Shown one piece after another: positions 13,647 to 21,080 of a DNA stretch of 21,749 bases (positions within the stretch are counted from its first letter, which is position 1; every line of letters begins with the position of its first letter). Where the stretch lies: assembly GCA_900758315.1 (NCBI GenBank), contig CAAERF010000115.1, positions 1-21,749 on the forward strand. Direction: 5' to 3'. This DNA is from an uncultured Oscillospiraceae bacterium. GTDB lineage: Bacteria > Bacillota > Clostridia > Oscillospirales > Oscillospiraceae. The translations under genes and the position numbers were made by a program. Under the pieces are notes generated by a model. It was given only the letters and a program-made list of their open reading frames with translations. It was not told the DNA's origin and ran no database searches.

Positions 13647-13696
13647 GGATTGGCACGGATTGTCCTATGTTGGCGAAGATTGTCTCAGATTTTCAA
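13647..13696. repeat. Five 10-bp degenerate tandem units
   Basis: On the plus strand, units starting at 13647, 13657, 13667, 13677 and 13687 each open with a GGATTG-like hexamer (GGATTG, GGATTG, ATGTTG, AGATTG, AGATTT). They fall exactly one helical turn apart. The array covers the end of the SNF2 gene and the spacer before the next gene. Confidence 0.5.
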
Positions 13697-15049
13697 GTCC
13701 GCTTTCACGGCATCGATCAGTGCCGTCTGTGTATGCTCCTTTTGGGAGAGGGCTTTCATGATGCGGTCGTCAATTGTGCCCTTTGTAATGATGTGCTGAA
13801 CCACCACGGTTTCAGCGGTCTGACCCTGCCGCCAGAGACGGGCAACGGTCTGCTGGTACAGTTCCAGACTCCAGGTGAGTCCGAACCACACCAGCGTGGA
13901 ACCGCCGGATTGAAGGTTGAGTCCATGTCCTGCCGAAGCCGGATGGATCAGCGCCACCGGGATTTCACCGTTGTTCCACCTGCGGATGCTGTCGGAGTCA
14001 TCCAGGCGGGAGAACGGAATATGCCGATCATGCAGCCGTTTCATAATCCGTTCCAGATCGTGCTGGTACCAATAGGCCACCAGAATGGGTTTGCCATTTG
14101 CCGACTCTATAATGTCCTCCAGAGCGTCCAGCTTCTGCTCGTGAATGGGGACCGTATTCCCGGCATCGTCGTAAATGGCACCATTGGCCATCTGGGAGAG
14201 CTTGCCGGAGAGGGCTGCGGCATTGGCAGCAGATATTTCGCCATCGGGCAGGTCCAGAATGAACTGCCTTTTCATCTCATCGTAGGCGTCCTGCTCATCG
14301 GGGCTGAGATAAACCTTGTATTCGCTGGATATGAGTTCCGGCATCTTCAGGTGGTCCGTGGATTTCATCGAAATGGTGATATCCGAGATTTTCCGGTATA
14401 TGGCTTGCTCGGCACCGGGTTTCGGACGATAACTGTAAACGATCTGGCCGTTCATGGCGTCCGGGACGAAATACTCCTGACGATAATAGGTGATGAACCG
14501 ACCGAGGCGTTTTCCCATGTCGATGACCTTGAACTCAGCCCACAGATCCATCAGACCGTTGCTGGCTGGAGTACCAGTAAGCCCAACGACACGCTTGATT
14601 CTGGGCCGTACCTGCATCAGAGCCTTGAAGCGTTTTGACTGGTGATTTTTGAAGGAAGAAAGCTCGTCTACCACGACCATGTCGTAATCAAACGGGAGCT
14701 TGCTTTTCTCAATGAGCCACTGGACGTTCTCCCGGTTGATGATGTAGATATCGGCTTTCTTCGTCAGGGCTGCTTTCCGCTCAGCCTCGCTTCCAACCGC
14801 CACCGAATAGGTCAGGTGGTGGAGCTGGTCCCACTTCTGAAGCTCTGCGCTCCAAGTGTCACGGGCTACTCGAAGCGGAGCAATGACCAGTACCTTGTGA
14901 ACCTTGAAGCTGTCGAACAGCAGGTCCGCAATGGCGGTCAGGGTGATGCTGGTTTTGCCAAGGCCCATGTCAAGCAGCACGGCAGCGAAGGGGTGGTCCT
15001 CGATATAATTGATGGCATACCTCTGATACTCATGCGGTTCGTATTTCAT
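13685..15049 (-). CDS. SNF2-type DEAD/DEAH-box helicase
   Basis: This 454-residue superfamily 2 ATPase has motif I LLDMGLGKTSIT (25-36), motif II VVVDELSSFKN (125-135), motif III GLTGTPASNG (156-165) and a C-terminal motif VI QTVARLWRQGQ. The short DEL variant of DEAH and the QxxxRxxRxGQ signature match phage SNF2-like helicases. It probably remodels replication forks or recombination intermediates and is the usual partner of the VRR-NUC gene just upstream. The start at 15049 (MKYEPHEYQRYA) follows GGAGGG by 7 nt and overlaps the VRR-NUC gene by 20 nt. Confidence 0.93.
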   Translation of the reverse strand: MKYEPHEYQRYAINYIEDHPFAAVLLDMGLGKTSITLTAIADLLFDSFKVHKVLVIAPLRVARDTWSAELQKWDQLHHLTYSVAVGSEAERKAALTKKADIYIINRENVQWLIEKSKLPFDYDMVVVDELSSFKNHQSKRFKALMQVRPRIKRVVGLTGTPASNGLMDLWAEFKVIDMGKRLGRFITYYRQEYFVPDAMNGQIVYSYRPKPGAEQAIYRKISDITISMKSTDHLKMPELISSEYKVYLSPDEQDAYDEMKRQFILDLPDGEISAANAAALSGKLSQMANGAIYDDAGNTVPIHEQKLDALEDIIESANGKPILVAYWYQHDLERIMKRLHDRHIPFSRLDDSDSIRRWNNGEIPVALIHPASAGHGLNLQSGGSTLVWFGLTWSLELYQQTVARLWRQGQTAETVVVQHIITKGTIDDRIMKALSQKEHTQTALIDAVKADLKI

Positions 15050-15311
15050 CAAGTATCCCTCCAATCTGTTCAGGGGCATCAAGTACATATACCTTGAAGC
15101 CCAGCCGCCGCAGTAGTCCGTGTCTGGCTACCTGCAAAGGTCTCGGCTCCTTTCCCGGTGCCTTGACCTCCACGAATCCGATCTTGCCTCCGGGCAGCAG
15201 CACCAGTCGATCCGGCATCCCATCAAATCCGGGGCTCACCAGTTTCGGTGCAATGCCGCCGCTGTTTTTCACGGCTTTGACTAAATGTTGTTCTATGATT
15301 TTCTCTCGCAT
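15030..15311 (-). CDS. VRR-NUC domain nuclease
   Basis: This 93-residue single-domain protein carries the PD-(D/E)xK pattern of VRR-NUC: an N-terminal helix with E7, then SPGFDGMPDRLVLLPGGK (26-43, with D35) and FVEVKAPGKEPRPLQ (46-60, with E48 and K50). Stand-alone phage VRR-NUC proteins are thought to act as structure-specific (Holliday junction-type) nucleases, and they typically sit next to a SNF2 helicase as here. The ATG at 15311 follows GGAGG. The inverted repeat lies just upstream. Confidence 0.92.
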   Translation of the reverse strand: MREKIIEQHLVKAVKNSGGIAPKLVSPGFDGMPDRLVLLPGGKIGFVEVKAPGKEPRPLQVARHGLLRRLGFKVYVLDAPEQIGGILDEIRTA

Positions 15312-15341
15312 AATGTTCCTCCATCAGGGATTAGAGTGGGT

Positions 15342-15439
15342 GGTGACGGTCGATGACGGGTAATTCCGTAACTTTTCTTAGGTCTTGTTTTTTAGTGCTC
15401 TAAGAATAGTTTCTGTAAAGACTGTCATCGACCGTCACC
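15342..15439. repeat. 16-bp perfect inverted repeat with AT-rich centre
   Basis: The arms GGTGACGGTCGATGAC (15342-15357) and GTCATCGACCGTCACC (15424-15439) are exact complements separated by 66 nt. Nested inside is a second inverted repeat, TTCTTAG (15375-15381) and CTAAGAA (15400-15406), around a T6 run (15388-15393). The whole lies in the 134-nt noncoding gap between the primase-helicase and VRR-NUC genes. It could be a replication origin, protein-binding operator or recombination site; the sequence alone does not decide. Confidence 0.85.
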
Positions 15440-15445
15440 CTCGGT

Positions 15446-17704
15446 TCAATCAAGAAAGTCCGACTTAAGCTGCAGGCCAAAAAGCAGCCGTGCAGATTTG
15501 CTTCTTTTCCTTTCAAAACCGGCGCATTCCAGCGCAGTGTAGAAATCAGTCGTGCTGCGGATATAGTCGCCCACCTGCATGCAATAGCTGCGGTATGCGT
15601 TGTAGACATCTCCGGATTTAGCGGAATAGGAGCTGTCAATCTCACAGCACTCGTCAAGGAACTGCGACAGCCAGTCGTTATTGTCCTTATACTTCTGGAT
15701 CGCCGCTTCAACCACGGCAGGTTTTACAATGTGGTAGTCCTTTTCGATCACACGCTTGGCACCGGTCATGATCCATTTTAGGATTGCGCCGCCAGCTTTG
15801 TTGAAAAGGTAATCGGCATAGTTCTTGATGTCCGAGGAGCCTTCAATCTTGGCATTAAACGGAATGACAATCAGCCTACGCCACGTTCCGGCATCAATTG
15901 CACCGACCTTGGGCAGATGGTTCGTGTAAAGTACGAGGGTGTGGCTCGGTACGAAACTGAACGGGTCCTTGTACTTTTTCTCCGCATAGATCTCGTCCGT
16001 TGAACAGAGCTGTTTGACGTTGGAGGTGTTCAGGCGCATGCCTTCCTCCAGTTCAGCGGCGATGATTATCCGTTTGCCTTTGGCTTCAGCCAGCTCCGGT
16101 TTTACATTCCGCTTGCATCCGACAGTCAGAGTGTCTGCGGACATGTTGCCGCTATAGGTGCCCAGCACACGGGAGAGAGTATTCCAGAAGGTGGATTTTC
16201 CGTTACGGCCTTCACCGTAGGCAATGATCAGGCCTTCGACACAGACTTTCCCGATAGCGGAAAGACCAGCGATCTCCTGAACATAGTCGATGAGCTCATT
16301 GTCACCGCAGAAGAAGGTCTCCAAAGCGTCCTGCCAGATATCCATACCTTCATCGGACGGGTCGACCGTGGTCTGCTTGGTAACGAAATCCGCAGGAGTG
16401 TGCTCATGAGCGGAAGGAAGGCCAATACGAAGGTCGTAAGTTGCTGACGGGGTGTTGAGCAGAAATTCGTCTGCGTCGAGCTGCCGCTGGTCAATCTCAA
16501 CCATCGGGTGTGCTTCCTTTAAGGCAGCGGTGATGTATTTGGAATCTCTGCGCTTGATGGCATAGTTGCGGTAGGTCGTGGCGTTCTCATACTTTTGGAA
16601 GGAACGAGCCTGTTCCGAGCTGAAAGCCATCGCCGCTTTCTTCGGACCCATTGTTGCCAGCAGCTCCCATGCGCCGTTTTTCATCATCTCGTCAGTTGCC
16701 TTCTTGATCTCGGTTTCGGCCTCCTCAAGCTGGCGAGTGGTGAGCTCCTGCGCTACGGCCTGAGCCTTGGGCTTGGATTCCTCCCAGAACCGACCGTTGT
16801 AGACAAGAAAATCGGTCGAGGGTGAATAGCGGAGCTTACCTTCATATTCCCGTGTCAGCACCGTTGCCTGTCCGACGTCGGAATAGTCGGAGGGCTTGAG
16901 CTGAAGGTCCTGATTGTACTGTTCCGGAGGGATATAGCCTTCTTGTGCAGCGACCTTCCCATAGAACCGCTGTGCGCTGCGCCAGATGCTGTCGAGCTCC
17001 GACTGCTCCAAAGGCGGCTGACAGCAAGCCGCCACTTCCGCAAAGTGCTTATGTGCCTCATCTGTATTGCCGAAGCGTTTCAGGATGCGTCCGGCATAAT
17101 GGGACAGCGTGGCGTTGCGGCTGCCTTCGGGAATGACAATGTCGCCATAGCTGCCGGAATCCATGTTGGCATCAAAATCGTCGTCAGCGAGGAAGGTGGT
17201 CAGCGTCATCGGACCGTCGAAGATCTCGACCTCCGGCTCCTTTGTCCCGAAGAAGAACCGAGCGGCATCGAGGGCCTTAGTGTCAAAGTACGGGAAGATA
17301 CTGTTGACCAGCTTTTTCATCTCGCTGTACTGGCTGGGGTCGGTGACTCGGTCAATGGTGAAGAAAACATGGAACTTCGGCCTTGGTGCTTTGTCGCCTT
17401 TTTGCTTCATGTGATTGCGGCTGTAATGAACCGCAAAGGCAACACCGGGGAAAGCTGTAGCGACGTCTGAGGGATAGACCCATTCTTCCGGATCGTCGCT
17501 GTGGTCGTTATCGCAATCGACCGGCAAGCAGTCGGAGCCGATGAAATTGTCGTTGCTACGGTAGTTGCCCTGATACTCGGCACAAACATAATCGTGCTTT
17601 ACGGCTTCGATGAGGCTGTCCTTCCCGGTGACCTCGACCTTATGAAGGTAGGTACAGTTTTCAGGCACCTCCAGACAGTCGGAGCGGTATAAAGTGAATT
17701 TCAT
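15446..17704 (-). CDS. Primase-helicase (AEP/D5-like, P4-type)
   Basis: This 752-residue replication protein primes and unwinds DNA. The N-terminal archaeo-eukaryotic primase domain shows DCD (63-65), FHVFF with H112 and an acidic DAARFFFG (146-153). A PriCT-like helical domain follows near 195-250 (SRNATLSHYAGRILKRFG). The C-terminal half is a D5_N domain plus SF3-type helicase with Walker A AYGEGRNGKST (495-505), Walker B RIIIAAELEE (545-554) and VLYTNHLPKV (591-600). The ATG at 17704 follows GAGGAGGT. It overlaps the preceding gene as ATGA. The longer frame upstream to 17758 lies within that gene. Confidence 0.93.
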   Translation of the reverse strand: MKFTLYRSDCLEVPENCTYLHKVEVTGKDSLIEAVKHDYVCAEYQGNYRSNDNFIGSDCLPVDCDNDHSDDPEEWVYPSDVATAFPGVAFAVHYSRNHMKQKGDKAPRPKFHVFFTIDRVTDPSQYSEMKKLVNSIFPYFDTKALDAARFFFGTKEPEVEIFDGPMTLTTFLADDDFDANMDSGSYGDIVIPEGSRNATLSHYAGRILKRFGNTDEAHKHFAEVAACCQPPLEQSELDSIWRSAQRFYGKVAAQEGYIPPEQYNQDLQLKPSDYSDVGQATVLTREYEGKLRYSPSTDFLVYNGRFWEESKPKAQAVAQELTTRQLEEAETEIKKATDEMMKNGAWELLATMGPKKAAMAFSSEQARSFQKYENATTYRNYAIKRRDSKYITAALKEAHPMVEIDQRQLDADEFLLNTPSATYDLRIGLPSAHEHTPADFVTKQTTVDPSDEGMDIWQDALETFFCGDNELIDYVQEIAGLSAIGKVCVEGLIIAYGEGRNGKSTFWNTLSRVLGTYSGNMSADTLTVGCKRNVKPELAEAKGKRIIIAAELEEGMRLNTSNVKQLCSTDEIYAEKKYKDPFSFVPSHTLVLYTNHLPKVGAIDAGTWRRLIVIPFNAKIEGSSDIKNYADYLFNKAGGAILKWIMTGAKRVIEKDYHIVKPAVVEAAIQKYKDNNDWLSQFLDECCEIDSSYSAKSGDVYNAYRSYCMQVGDYIRSTTDFYTALECAGFERKRSKSARLLFGLQLKSDFLD

Positions 17705-18123
17705 CTTATTACCTCCTCGCAGGTCTCGCTGAAGTAGCGGATTCGGTGTCCTTTCCAAGTCGCTCTCTTGATCTCGGCCTCCATGCCCTCGGAGATCCGG
17801 TCACCGAAGACCCACATCTCGGCACATTTACTCAGGATGGCATTCCCGAAAAACAGACCCAGCTCACGCTCCTTGGGCTTGTTGTCGTCAAGGAACTGCG
17901 GAAACAGCAGGTGCGGTGCAATGGGAATGTATCCAGCCTCTACCGCAAAACGGCTGTAGCGTCTGGCGGCAGCGGTGTTGCTTTCGACATCTCCGGCATA
18001 CGGGCTGCAGATATACACGATGGGCCTGAATGCCCGGAGAGCTTTTTCTTCTTTTTCAATGGCGCAGAAGGCTCCGAATGCTGTGGGATCGGCATAGCCT
18101 TCTGCGTTTTTGTATTCGGCCAT
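17701..18123 (-). CDS. DUF4406/DUF7768-like (nucleoside deoxyribosyltransferase fold) protein
   Basis: This 140-residue protein has IVYICSPYAGDVESNTAAAR near residues 35-54, YIPIAPHLLFPQFLDD, a central ERELGLFFGNAI and AEMWVFGDRISEGMEAEI near 100-120. The SPY.GD, GY.PIAPHLLFP and E..W.FG..IS.GM..EI blocks match DUF4406-type proteins, which share the nucleoside 2-deoxyribosyltransferase fold. It may alter nucleotide pools for phage replication; this is inference. The ATG at 18123 has GGAGGT 7 nt upstream. The gene sits between the polymerase and the primase. Confidence 0.85.
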   Translation of the reverse strand: MAEYKNAEGYADPTAFGAFCAIEKEEKALRAFRPIVYICSPYAGDVESNTAAARRYSRFAVEAGYIPIAPHLLFPQFLDDNKPKERELGLFFGNAILSKCAEMWVFGDRISEGMEAEIKRATWKGHRIRYFSETCEEVIR

Positions 18124-18149
18124 GATAGGCACCTCCAATCTAAAGTTTT

Positions 18150-18173
18150 CACTACCCACTGGAGGGTTTAGTG
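18150..18173 (-). other. Small stem-loop between polymerase and DUF4406 genes
   Basis: The minus-strand CACT AA ACCC / GGGT AGTG pairing (18173-18150) gives an 8-bp stem with a two-base bulge. It is followed by AAAACTTT, so no T run supports termination. A competing CCACT/AGTGG pairing is possible. Confidence 0.35.
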
Positions 18174-18192
18174 GTATTTGAACGAATCAAAA

Positions 18193-20175
18193 TCAGTCTT
18201 TTTTATAAAACATGGTCTCGTAGCCATCAGCACGGAGCTTGAGGCCGTCTGCCCACGGTGGGGTCCGGCCCATCTGTTCGCAGAGGACCTTCAGGTCGAC
18301 GCCGGGGCTGGCTTCGATGACCAGCTCGTCGTGAATGTGCATGGTAATGAAGCAGTGCGACAAGGTCCGCATTGCGTAGCAGAGAATGTCACGGGAGGTA
18401 GCTTGGACGATGTTCTCCACGAGCTTCGGCCCGTAGGTCTCCAGCCGCTCCCACTTCTTTGTACCGCCGATACCCTCGTAGGTGATACACTCGCTGCCGA
18501 ACTGATTTGTACCGAGCTTAGGCTTTACATAGGAAAGGCGTCTGCCGGACGGGAGCGTAATGAAGAGCATCCCGCTCTGGTAGCAGAACTTGACTCCGCA
18601 GACCTCGCCGTCCATGTGATACTTCACGGCATTCATAGCTGCCCGGTCGATGTCCCACCAGAACCTCACAATGTTTTGGTTCGAGTTGCGCCAAGCAGTG
18701 ACCAGCGGCTGAAGCTCGTCTTCCGAAAGGCCCATCTCCAAGGCTCCCATCGCTTTGAGAGCTCCGACAGAGCCACCATAGCCGAGGGCGAGTTCAGCTA
18801 TTTTGCCTTTTTGCCGCAGGTGGCCATTTACACCATGCTTCTCAACAGGGACCTTGAACATCTGCGATGCGGAGGCGCAGTAGATGTCACCGCCTTTTTC
18901 AAAGACCTCCTGACGCCAGATTTCACCGGCAAACCACGCCAGCACTCTGGCCTCGATTGCCGAGAAGTCAGAGACAATAAACTTATATCCGGGTTTCGGC
19001 ACAAAGGCGGTGCGGATCAACTGCGAGAGCGTATCTGGCACATCTTCGTAGAGAAGCTCCACACCGTCGAGGTCGCCGCAACGGACAAGACCACGGGCTT
19101 CTGCCAGATCCGGAAGGTGGTTCTGGGGCAGGTTCTGCATCTGGATAATGCGTCCGGCCCAACGACCGGTCCTGTTGGCACCGTAGAACTGAAACATTCC
19201 ACGAGCACGACCATCGGCGCAGACTGCCTTTTCCATCGCCTGATACTTCTTGACGGACGATTTGGCCAGCTGCTGCCGGAGAAGGAGAACCTTCTGGAGC
19301 TCTGCCGGAGCAGTTTTGAGCATTTCAGCAACTTCCTTCTTTCCGAGGGAATCGACCTCCAGCCCGTTGTCTGAAAGCCACTGCTTCATCTGCTGCACGG
19401 AGTTGGGGTTATCCAAAGCAGTCAGCTTCTTCATGGCAGCAGTGAGCTCTGCACGGGAGCGGGTGTCCATAGCTATGGCTTGATGCACCAGCTCCATATC
19501 GAGGGCGACACCTCTGTCGTTGATTTCCTGATCGAGGTGATACTGCTCCCAGACCATTTCCGGCACCGGAAACTTGGCGAGCTTTTCTTGAATGGACATC
19601 TCGACCTCGACATCACGGATGTTGTACCGTTTGAAGGCGGCCCACTTGTCCGGAGCGTTTTCCGGCAGGTTGCGGGTGCGACCGCCGTTGGTTTTTGTCG
19701 GCGCACAGGGCTGGCAGAAATACTTGATGAGCTCTTTGCCTTCGGTCAGCTTCTGCTTTCCGAGGCCCAGAACGGCACCGACGCCTTCCAGCGACAGCGG
19801 CAAGCCCATGTAAGCGGACCAGATCATGGTGCATTTCCATGAGGTCGGATCGAGGTAATTGCCTACGGTGTCTTCCGGGATGCTGTAGTAGGCGTTATCA
19901 AAACCGCCGTGATCACGGAGCCAGCGGGAAAGGCATATCCTCTCAAACTGAGCGTTGAAGGCCCACTTCGTCACATCATCGTTTGTCAGCGCAGCGATGA
20001 CCTCTGGCGGGATTGTCTCACCAGAGGCAAGATCGACCACCTGCACGGGGTTGCCGTCTGCGGAATATCCGAAGAGAAGAATGTCGAAATCTGTCGCCTC
20101 GGTATATTTGTAGACGCCACACTTGGCAAGGTCCACGCTGCTGTAGGTTTCAATATCAATACTGAGTGTTTTCAT
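18193..20175 (-). CDS. Family A DNA polymerase
   Basis: This 660-residue replicative polymerase has an N-terminal DEDDy 3'-5' exonuclease (SIDIET with D7/E9; WAFNAQFE with N74; YNIRD with D188) and a C-terminal polymerase. Motif A is IVSDFSAIEAR (D403), the O-helix RQKGKIAELALGYGG (R454, K458, Y466) and motif C MHIHDELVIEA (H615, D616, E617). The residue at the position of E. coli Phe762 is Leu462. No 5'-3' exonuclease domain is present. The start MKTLSIDIETYSS at 20175 fits a ribosome site AAAGGA 9 nt upstream. ATG 20181 would be only 3 nt away. Confidence 0.95.
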   Translation of the reverse strand: MKTLSIDIETYSSVDLAKCGVYKYTEATDFDILLFGYSADGNPVQVVDLASGETIPPEVIAALTNDDVTKWAFNAQFERICLSRWLRDHGGFDNAYYSIPEDTVGNYLDPTSWKCTMIWSAYMGLPLSLEGVGAVLGLGKQKLTEGKELIKYFCQPCAPTKTNGGRTRNLPENAPDKWAAFKRYNIRDVEVEMSIQEKLAKFPVPEMVWEQYHLDQEINDRGVALDMELVHQAIAMDTRSRAELTAAMKKLTALDNPNSVQQMKQWLSDNGLEVDSLGKKEVAEMLKTAPAELQKVLLLRQQLAKSSVKKYQAMEKAVCADGRARGMFQFYGANRTGRWAGRIIQMQNLPQNHLPDLAEARGLVRCGDLDGVELLYEDVPDTLSQLIRTAFVPKPGYKFIVSDFSAIEARVLAWFAGEIWRQEVFEKGGDIYCASASQMFKVPVEKHGVNGHLRQKGKIAELALGYGGSVGALKAMGALEMGLSEDELQPLVTAWRNSNQNIVRFWWDIDRAAMNAVKYHMDGEVCGVKFCYQSGMLFITLPSGRRLSYVKPKLGTNQFGSECITYEGIGGTKKWERLETYGPKLVENIVQATSRDILCYAMRTLSHCFITMHIHDELVIEASPGVDLKVLCEQMGRTPPWADGLKLRADGYETMFYKKD

Positions 20176-20203
20176 ATACATCGGTCCTTTCCGTAGCCTG
20201 AAA

Positions 20204-20229
20204 GGGTGGCAGGATTGCTCCCACCACCC
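20204..20229 (-). terminator. Stem-loop terminator between the small membrane-protein gene and the polymerase
   Basis: An 11-bp stem around a GCAA loop (20229-20219 and 20214-20204) contains U-G and G-U pairs that form only in the minus-strand RNA. It is followed by TTTCAGG. The apical GGAGCAATCC is the same as in the terminator at 12876-12903. The U tract is short, so it may be weak or act by antitermination. Confidence 0.55.
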
Positions 20230-20241
20230 GCAGGCCGGACA

Positions 20242-20493
20242 TTACTTCTGTTCGAGCTCCTTCATTCGGGCCTCGTGGTACTCGACTTCACGAATGGCAC
20301 GTTCTCGTTCAAGCTGCTGACGCTCGGCTTCCCATTTGGCGTTGCGAGCTTCACGCTCAGTCTCAAGAGCAGCATTACGCTTCTCACGCTTGCGGTCGTC
20401 GATGGTGTCGATGATGGACCTGACGATCCAGAACACAGCCAGAACCAGATAGAGGGACAGAAGCAGGATGCAAAGAATCGTAGTAGCGTTCAT
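20242..20493 (-). CDS. Small membrane protein with coiled-coil tail
   Basis: This 83-residue protein starts MNATTILCILLLSLYLVLAV, a hydrophobic N-terminal segment of about 20-25 residues consistent with one transmembrane helix. A highly charged helix follows (RKREKRNAALETEREARNAK onward to RMKELEQK), which looks like a coiled coil. It may tether replication or another complex to the membrane, but no function is recognised. The start at 20493 has AAGGAGGT 7 nt upstream. It follows the DUF2815 gene closely and precedes the stem-loop at 20229. Confidence 0.75.
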   Translation of the reverse strand: MNATTILCILLLSLYLVLAVFWIVRSIIDTIDDRKREKRNAALETEREARNAKWEAERQQLERERAIREVEYHEARMKELEQK

Positions 20494-20506
20494 GGTGCGT
20501 ACCTCC

Positions 20507-21079
20507 TTAAGACAGGAAATCTTCATCCGCATCGGTGGAGAAGTCAGACGCTGCGCTGGACTTGCCGCCGAGGGGTTCGCCGTCACGGATCTTCTGCAGG
20601 TTGTTCAGCCCACAGGCGATGCCCTTGTTGCCGTTGGAGTTGAAAGCGTAGAAGTTGATGCTGGCACGACCGTACACGCCGGAGTAAACCTCGGAGCGGG
20701 TCAGGATCGGATTGCAGTCAGCGTCCACAATGCCGGGAGCCGTGGCGGAGTTGGCGTTGATGAAGTAGCTGCCAGCGTAAGCCGGATCATCCGGACGCTC
20801 GGTGTCGCCGTCACGAAGAGGCGTCTTGATAGCAGTGAGGGGCGGTACGGTGCGACCGTTGCCTTTGAGCTTGGCCTGACCTTCCTCATAGGCCGCCTGA
20901 ATCGCTGCCTTGATCTTCTGAACGGTCACGGTGTCAGTCTTCGGAATGATGAGACTGACGCTGAACTTCGGGGTGCCGCCGTTGATGGACTTGGCTTCCC
21001 AGACATTGGCGTAGGACCAACGGGTGTCCTTGCCGGTGATAACTTTCATGGGGTTTGCGAGTTTAGTAGAAATTGACAT
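20507..21079 (-). CDS. DUF2815 ssDNA-binding-like protein
   Basis: This 190-residue protein starts MSISTKLANPMKVITGKDTR and contains SYANVWEAKSINGGTPKFSV (about 22-41), IIPKTDTVTVQKIKAAIQAA and a conserved GRASINFYAFNSNGNKGIAC (about 137-156). It ends in an acidic DADEDFLS tail, as in SSB proteins. DUF2815 proteins accompany DUF2800 nucleases and are thought to bind single-stranded DNA in recombination or replication. The start at 21079 follows AAGGAGG with a 9-nt spacer. It lies just after the DUF2800 gene. Confidence 0.9.
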   Translation of the reverse strand: MSISTKLANPMKVITGKDTRWSYANVWEAKSINGGTPKFSVSLIIPKTDTVTVQKIKAAIQAAYEEGQAKLKGNGRTVPPLTAIKTPLRDGDTERPDDPAYAGSYFINANSATAPGIVDADCNPILTRSEVYSGVYGRASINFYAFNSNGNKGIACGLNNLQKIRDGEPLGGKSSAASDFSTDADEDFLS

Positions 21080-21080
21080 A

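Noticed and set aside
18178..19374. A plus-strand open frame of 398 codons
   Set aside because: It is antisense to the polymerase gene and lacks motifs.
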